DNA from: Sediminibacterium sp.
Lineage (GTDB): Bacteria > Bacteroidota > Bacteroidia > Chitinophagales > Chitinophagaceae
Direction: 5' to 3'
DNA length: 64,000 nt
NCBI GenBank assembly: GCA_017537025.1
Contig: JAFWCB010000008.1
Coordinates: forward strand, 124,001 to 188,000
The notes beneath the pieces are model-generated. The model was given only the letters and a program-made list of their open reading frames with translations, was not told the origin of the DNA and ran no database searches. The translations under genes were made by a program, and so were the position numbers. How positions within the stretch are numbered: the first letter of the stretch is position 1; each line of letters starts with the position of its first letter. Shown here one piece after another: positions 58,719 to 64,000 of the stretch.

Positions 58719-60134
58719 ATGAAAAAGTTTAATTTTTTAATACTTCTTTTTGCAACAGGCCTGATATTATCTTCTTGTAAAAAAGCAACCGATTATAAGA
58801 ACCTTTGGCAAGCTGAATTACCACCTGTAACTCCAATTAGTGAAGCAACCTGTTTATCCGGTGCTATTAAGGGTACCATGTTAGCGGGTAAAACATATAC
58901 TGTTTGTGGCGATATTTTTGTTAACCAAACAGATACACTGGTTATTCAGGAAGGTGTTACCATTAATTTTGGTTTAAATACATCTAACGGAAATATCCCT
59001 TGTGGTTTGGGTATAAAAGGAACCTTGATTTGTGTTGGCACAAAAGACAAACCCATCTTAATTACTTTTCCGGGGGTTACGAAAACAGATACTTATGGTG
59101 CAGATCCTAATCTAGATCCAGCATTGAAAGGTAAATGGACCGGTATTATTGGAGCTACAACCTGTCCACTCATGGTTATTAAGTGGACGAGAGTAGAATT
59201 CGGTGGCGCTGCCATTAGTGCTGCTATGAAAACATTTACGGGTTCTTCAAGTCCCTATTCAATTTACTACGCAAATCCTGCAGGTGTTTTTATTTTAGAA
59301 GATTCTTGGATTTATGGAAGTGTAGATGATCCTTTCAGAATTAATGGGGGCAAGATAAATGTAATGCGGAACACTTTTGAGAAATGTGGTTATACCGGAG
59401 GAGAGGCGATGAATGCAAAGGCCGGCACTATTGGAAATTTTGCCTACAATCTTTGCGTAGGAATGGCAACCAACGGGCCTAAAATTTCCAATATTAATGT
59501 ACTTCCGGGTTTCCCTGCCTCTAATGTGGCTATATATAATAATACGATAGTTAATTCCGGATACAGAAGAGCAGCCGCCGGAAGAGGTGGTTCTATAAAT
59601 TTTGAAGAAGGAGCAGGTGGTGTGGCATATAATAATATTATGGTGAACTGTAAATTTGGTTTGCGCGTTGTACAAAATCCAATTGCTGATACCGCTAATT
59701 TAAAATATGGGTATAATTGGAACTACGCCGATTCAGTAAGTGTGGCGAGCCAATTTATACCTTCTTTATCTATTAGTACAGCCATTACACAGCCGCAAGA
59801 AACAGATATCCCCAAGCCCTCTACATACTTACCATCAGGTTGGACAGTGGGAGCCGTTTATACAGCACCGGCATCTATTATTGGAGCTAATAATCCGCAA
59901 TTCATTAATGGTCCGGTACCATTACCCGCAGGGTTAAAACTAGCTGATATTTCAACAGTAGGTAGCTACAATTTTGCATTAAAGCCAAGTTCTCCTTGCG
60001 TTGGTATTGGGTTTACAAACTTTAATCCAAGAACAGATGTTCCCGTTCATCCGTTATATGGTGCAACAGAAATTACCCCTCCCGGTAAAGATTTAGGTTG
60101 CTATCAAATCAATGGAAGAGGTAATCAGCACTAA
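58719..60134 (+). CDS. Beta-helix-like surface lipoprotein
   Basis: 471 aa with lipobox LILSSC (Cys about 20). The body has short repeated strands with Asn/Gly turns (for example VAIYNNTIVNSG, GVAYNNIMVNCKFGLRV), typical of right-handed parallel beta-helices, without recognised catalytic residues. It follows the TonB receptor by 15 nt and precedes the phosphatase, so it probably binds or presents the substrate of that system. Confidence 0.7.
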   Translation: MKKFNFLILLFATGLILSSCKKATDYKNLWQAELPPVTPISEATCLSGAIKGTMLAGKTYTVCGDIFVNQTDTLVIQEGVTINFGLNTSNGNIPCGLGIKGTLICVGTKDKPILITFPGVTKTDTYGADPNLDPALKGKWTGIIGATTCPLMVIKWTRVEFGGAAISAAMKTFTGSSSPYSIYYANPAGVFILEDSWIYGSVDDPFRINGGKINVMRNTFEKCGYTGGEAMNAKAGTIGNFAYNLCVGMATNGPKISNINVLPGFPASNVAIYNNTIVNSGYRRAAAGRGGSINFEEGAGGVAYNNIMVNCKFGLRVVQNPIADTANLKYGYNWNYADSVSVASQFIPSLSISTAITQPQETDIPKPSTYLPSGWTVGAVYTAPASIIGANNPQFINGPVPLPAGLKLADISTVGSYNFALKPSSPCVGIGFTNFNPRTDVPVHPLYGATEITPPGKDLGCYQINGRGNQH

Positions 60135-60173
60135 AAGAATTTTGGGTGTAAACACCTAGTCTGTAAATACATA

Positions 60174-61589
60174 ATGAACAACATGAGAAAAATATTTTTT
60201 ATCTGTTTGATATCTCTTGTATCAACCTTAAATGCGCAGTTTGTTGCACCACCCTATCTTCAGGTAGGGGGAAACCCTTCGGTTAATTCACTGCATTTGC
60301 TTTGGCAGGCTAATGTAACAGATACAATTTGGAAGGTTGAATATAATACAGGTAAGGAATGGGTTAGTGCAGAAGCTATCACAAAGTCGATCATCGCTTC
60401 TAGCAACGCTACAAAAATTCATTTGTATGATGTGCTATTTAATAAACTAATTCCGGGTCAACGATTTAATTACAGAGTGTATAAAAATAATCAGATCGCA
60501 TTCAATGCTAACGCAGTTGCTCCAAAGAAAGCCAACCAGCCTTACCGTTTTATTGCAGTAGGTGATTTAGGGGCAGGTACAAAAGAATCTGTACAAATAG
60601 CTAAACGGATGTTTAGTGAAAAACCTGATTTATTGGCAATTAGTGGAGATATCATTTATGATAATGGATTGGTATCTGAGTATAAAACAAAATTCTGGCC
60701 TATTTATAATGCAGAAACTAAAGACTCTGCTGTTGGTGTTCCACTCATGCGTTCCGTACCGTTTATTGCAGCAGTGGGTAATCATGATGCTGATACAAGA
60801 GATTTGGATAAATTCCCTGATGCTTTGGCCTTTTATCAATTTTGGCGATTGCCCTTAAACGGTCCGGTAGGAAAGGAAGGTGGTGCTTTTGTTCCTGTAT
60901 TAAAAGGGAAAGAAGAAAATATAAATGCTTTTAAAAATGCAGCAGGCAATCGATATCCTAGAATGACCAACTATTCTTATGATTATGGGAATGCTCATTG
61001 GACGGTTCTCGATGCGGATACCTACGTTGATTGGAGTGATAGCTTACTAAGAAAATGGGTAGCTGATGATATCAATACTTCTACCGCTACCTGGAAATTT
61101 GTGTTGTTCCATCATCCCGGCTTTAATTCTTCAAATGAACATTATGAACAACAGCAAATGAGGGCTTTGTCGCCTATTTTTGAGAAAGGTAAAGTAGATA
61201 TTGTTTTTACAGGTCATGTACATAACTACCAACGTTCATACCCCATGTATTTTGAACCCTTCGGCAAGGGAACACAATTAGTTGGAGGCAAAGATGGTAA
61301 GGCATTACGTGGTAAGGTTATCAATGGTAAATGGAAATTGGATAAAAATTTCGATGGACAAACGATACAAAAACCAAATGGAGTCATTTATATCGTTACC
61401 GGTGCAGGCGGACAAGATTTATACAATCCTGAACAGGAGAATGATCCGGATAGCTGGCAGAAGTTTACACATAAATTTATTTCAACCATACATTCATTTA
61501 CTGTGGTTGATGTAAATGATAAAAAACTAACTTTTCAGCAAATTGATGCGAATGGTAAAAAAATAGATGGTTTTAGTATTGTGAAATAG
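60174..61589 (+). CDS. Purple-acid-phosphatase-like metallophosphoesterase
   Basis: 471 aa, signal peptide (about 1-22). An Ig/FN3-like N-terminal domain (25-115; PPYLQVGGNPSVNSLHLLW) and a calcineurin-like phosphoesterase (about 122-470) with the full set of metal motifs: GDLGAG, SGDIIYDNG, GNHD, FHHPGF, GHVHNYQRS. It hydrolyses phosphomonoesters outside the cytoplasm. Third gene of the TonB-receptor group. Alternative start at 60183. Confidence 0.9.
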   Translation: MNNMRKIFFICLISLVSTLNAQFVAPPYLQVGGNPSVNSLHLLWQANVTDTIWKVEYNTGKEWVSAEAITKSIIASSNATKIHLYDVLFNKLIPGQRFNYRVYKNNQIAFNANAVAPKKANQPYRFIAVGDLGAGTKESVQIAKRMFSEKPDLLAISGDIIYDNGLVSEYKTKFWPIYNAETKDSAVGVPLMRSVPFIAAVGNHDADTRDLDKFPDALAFYQFWRLPLNGPVGKEGGAFVPVLKGKEENINAFKNAAGNRYPRMTNYSYDYGNAHWTVLDADTYVDWSDSLLRKWVADDINTSTATWKFVLFHHPGFNSSNEHYEQQQMRALSPIFEKGKVDIVFTGHVHNYQRSYPMYFEPFGKGTQLVGGKDGKALRGKVINGKWKLDKNFDGQTIQKPNGVIYIVTGAGGQDLYNPEQENDPDSWQKFTHKFISTIHSFTVVDVNDKKLTFQQIDANGKKIDGFSIVK

Positions 61590-61617
61590 ATTAATTCATG
61601 AAATAGATACAATACGA

Positions 61618-64000
61618 TTACTGATTAAAAGCCTTCACAGTTTGGTTGGCCAGTATTTTATCTAATTCATTCAATTCCTTTTTTAATTCCGCTGAAAGTT
61701 CCGCATATACTTTATATGCCCCATCTGTAGGCTTGCCTTCTCCTGTTTCAATACTTCTTACTAAAGAAGCCAGCCTGTTATTTAATTTGATGGGAAAGTT
61801 GAGTGGATCTTGTGAGCTTTGGTTTCTTACTTGATATAAATTCTCTTCAATAGTACTGAGTTGATTGATAATATTTTTATTCGATTCAACTACTCCTGCC
61901 TTTGTCATTTTTTCTTTTATTAGTCGAATTTTAATGACTGCGTCATTGGCTTTACTAACTTGCTGATGGGCCATCATAGCGAGTTTAAATCTCTCCTCTG
62001 CATCAGCAGTAGTAACGCCCTTAATTCTTGGATCTAATTTGATATCAAAATACCGGCTTATTGTTTTACCAGCAGCCGTTAATCGTACCTGATATTTTCC
62101 CGGCGTGGCAATGGGTCCGCGAACACTACCACCCCATAATATCATGCCTTTAAAAGAGCTGGCATCGGGGTATCGAAGGTTCCACTCAAACCTGTTCAAT
62201 CCTATTTTTACACTCGGTGGATTTGGTTTTCTGGCATCTTCATCATCTTCATCAGCAGCTTCTGTTTTGGGTTTATTTTTCGAACCCATAAAAGTTTGAA
62301 TTACTTTATTGTTCGCACTTAATATTTCAATTTTTATATCCCCTGTATCTTTTAGAATATATTGAAAAACAGCGTTCTGTACATTTCTTACCGCATAATA
62401 AGGTTGAAATAAATGAACGGTTTTATACATTACTGTATCTGCATATTCTCTTATCGGAGCAATATCATCTAATACATAAATTGATCTTCCGTGTGTGCCT
62501 ATTACTAAGTCTTTCTCTGTAACAGCCAAATCAGATACTTGTACATCAGGTAAATTTAATTGAAGTGATTGCCATTTTCCTCCGTCATCAAACGAAACCC
62601 AAATACCATGCTCGGTACCGGCATATAATAATCCTTTACGTGTAATATCTTCTCTGATACTATGTACATAATCATCTCCCCGAATTCCTGAAATGATTTT
62701 TGTCCAATGCTTGCCATAATCATTTGTTTTCCAAATATATGGTTTACGATCATCCATTTGATATCGCTTCACAGCAATATATGCAGTAGCTGCATTGTAT
62801 TTGGAAGCCTCTATAATACTTACCCTTGAATTTTTTGGAAGATCGGGAGGCGTGATATTCTCCCAGGTTTTCCCCCCATTACGCGTGATATGTATCAATC
62901 CATCATCAGAGCCAGCCCATATAATATTTACATCCTGTTTTGAAGGAGCCAATGCAAATACAGTAGCATAAATTTCAGGGCCATTCATATCGCGGGTAAT
63001 AACCCCGCCACTAACACCAAGTGTGGTAGTATCCGCATAGGTGAGATCACCACTTATTTTTTGCCAGCTTTGGCCTTCATTCATCGTCATCCAAACATGT
63101 TGTGAGCATACATATAATCTTCTAGGATCTACAGGTGAGAATACAATGGGGAAAGTCCACTGCCAACGCTCCGGTAAAACCTTCGCTTCTTCTCCCGAAA
63201 AAAATCTAGGGTATACTTGCACATCTCTGTATTGCCCGGTAGCTCTGTTGAACCTTGTTAATAAAGCACCCTGACTACCTGCATAAAAAATATCTGGGTT
63301 CTTAGGGTCCTGTGCAATATATCCGCTTTCGCCACCACCTACGGCATAAGCATAACCGATACCGGGTTTAGTTGAATTTGTTCGGGTGGTCATATGATTC
63401 CATCCTTCACTGGGCACAGCGATGGTGCTATTATCTTGTTGTGCACCGGCAACATGATAGGGAAAATCTGAAGTAGTGGTAATATGATATAGTTGTGCTG
63501 TAGGAAAATCTTCATCAGTCCAACTTAATCCTCCATTTACTGAAATAGTTCCACCTCCATCATTGGCGGCTGCTAAGCGTGATGAATCGGTAGGATCGAT
63601 CCATAAGTCATGATTATCTCCATGCGGTACATTTATAGATTGTTTAAAGCTGATGCCCCCATCAACCGACTTATAAAAATCTACATTTAAACCATATACT
63701 ACATCTTTATTCAACGGGTCGGCAACGATACGAGAATAATAAAAAGCACGCTGACGTAATTTTCTTTCGTTGTTTACCAATTTCCAATTATTACCGCCAT
63801 CATCTGAGCGATATAAACCACCATCATTGGCTTCTACGATGGCCCATACTCTGTTACCATCAACAGGTGAAACAGCCACCCCAATTTTGCCCACAGCTCC
63901 TTTTGGCATCCCATTATTTTTTGTAAGCTCTTTCCATGTAGCGCCCCCATCGGTAGATTTAAATAAACCCGATGTGCCCACATCGGCCCACATTTTATAA
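61618..64000 (-). CDS. BNR/Vps10-sortilin-like beta-propeller protein, 5'-partial
   Basis: At least 793 aa; the frame is open to the right edge, so the N-terminus (and signal peptide) is outside. Many BNR/Asp-box motifs (S-x-DGG-x-T/N-W, for example STDGGATWKEL, RSDDGGNNWKLV, TRNGGKTWENI) form one or two propellers up to about residue 500, as in sortilin/Vps10 and the so-called glycosyl hydrolase (BNR) proteins of Bacteroidota. The last ~290 residues are a beta-sandwich and a helical tail. Despite the usual name no glycosidase residues are seen; it may be a binding protein. Confidence 0.8.
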   Translation of the reverse strand, partial: YKMWADVGTSGLFKSTDGGATWKELTKNNGMPKGAVGKIGVAVSPVDGNRVWAIVEANDGGLYRSDDGGNNWKLVNNERKLRQRAFYYSRIVADPLNKDVVYGLNVDFYKSVDGGISFKQSINVPHGDNHDLWIDPTDSSRLAAANDGGGTISVNGGLSWTDEDFPTAQLYHITTTSDFPYHVAGAQQDNSTIAVPSEGWNHMTTRTNSTKPGIGYAYAVGGGESGYIAQDPKNPDIFYAGSQGALLTRFNRATGQYRDVQVYPRFFSGEEAKVLPERWQWTFPIVFSPVDPRRLYVCSQHVWMTMNEGQSWQKISGDLTYADTTTLGVSGGVITRDMNGPEIYATVFALAPSKQDVNIIWAGSDDGLIHITRNGGKTWENITPPDLPKNSRVSIIEASKYNAATAYIAVKRYQMDDRKPYIWKTNDYGKHWTKIISGIRGDDYVHSIREDITRKGLLYAGTEHGIWVSFDDGGKWQSLQLNLPDVQVSDLAVTEKDLVIGTHGRSIYVLDDIAPIREYADTVMYKTVHLFQPYYAVRNVQNAVFQYILKDTGDIKIEILSANNKVIQTFMGSKNKPKTEAADEDDEDARKPNPPSVKIGLNRFEWNLRYPDASSFKGMILWGGSVRGPIATPGKYQVRLTAAGKTISRYFDIKLDPRIKGVTTADAEERFKLAMMAHQQVSKANDAVIKIRLIKEKMTKAGVVESNKNIINQLSTIEENLYQVRNQSSQDPLNFPIKLNNRLASLVRSIETGEGKPTDGAYKVYAELSAELKKELNELDKILANQTVKAFNQ

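Overview
The window looks like a chromosomal piece of a Bacteroidota bacterium, most likely in or near the Chitinophagaceae. The evidence is AT-rich DNA, TonB-dependent receptors with carboxypeptidase-regulatory-like N-termini, barrel-less TonB-plug proteins, lipoproteins with a Cys soon after a short hydrophobic stretch, a serC-DUF1015 pair, class II KARI, and Bacteroidota-type promoters (TTTG, about 19 nt, then TAnnTTT). The family placement is inference. No tRNA, rRNA, CRISPR array or intact insertion sequence was found.

Positions 1-17294 are an accessory peptide-secretion locus and the most unusual part of the window. It encodes a VKOR-DsbA-like disulfide-forming protein (cut by the left edge), a TlpA-like thioredoxin, a C39-peptidase ABC exporter and an HlyD adaptor. 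It also holds four small Cys-rich peptides with double-glycine-type leaders and even Cys counts (8, 8, 6, 6), one of them only 54 aa. Each peptide lies downstream of a reiterated ~85-nt 5' leader. Three helices of this leader covary between copies and form an H-type pseudoknot. Three of the four leaders have the same promoter in the same place. Three of the peptides are followed, directly or after a strong hairpin, by a secreted protein that ends in a TonB-plug-like domain without a barrel. The locus also carries rearrangement scars: HlyD tails copied twice, and a truncated copy of the outer-membrane gene at its right end fused to one of those tails at a short microhomology.

Positions 17309-28074 are mostly housekeeping: a two-gene methionine synthase (metH) behind a structured leader, YceI, an OB-fold protein, recR, serC, DUF1015, a TPR protein and an acyl-CoA synthetase. 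A REC-PAS-PAS histidine kinase (28067-29884) overlaps the synthetase end. Positions 29908-33693 are a metal/redox-flavoured group: SCO, a small secreted Cys protein, the C-terminal stub of a lost TonB receptor, a PepSY membrane protein, and a lipoprotein fusing a DJ-1/PfpI domain to a YHS domain. A helical-repeat protein lies on the minus strand at 33709-35268.

Positions 35474-52498 are a branched-chain amino acid and threonine supercluster: leuA-C-D-B, then ilvE-D-B-N-C-A, then thrA-B-C. Together they cover nearly all steps from aspartate (only asd is missing) to Thr and Ile, plus Val and Leu. The ilv half starts with a promoter, a 32-codon leader peptide with 11 Ile codons, and an intrinsic terminator, which is a classical attenuator layout. 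The leu half also has a leader with competing hairpins, less clear-cut.

Positions 52549-55787 are divergent katG and oxyR, with an OxyR-type palindrome at the oxyR start codon. Positions 55935-61589 hold a TonB receptor, a beta-helix lipoprotein and a purple-acid-phosphatase-like enzyme. A large BNR-repeat (sortilin/Vps10-like) protein on the minus strand runs off the right edge.
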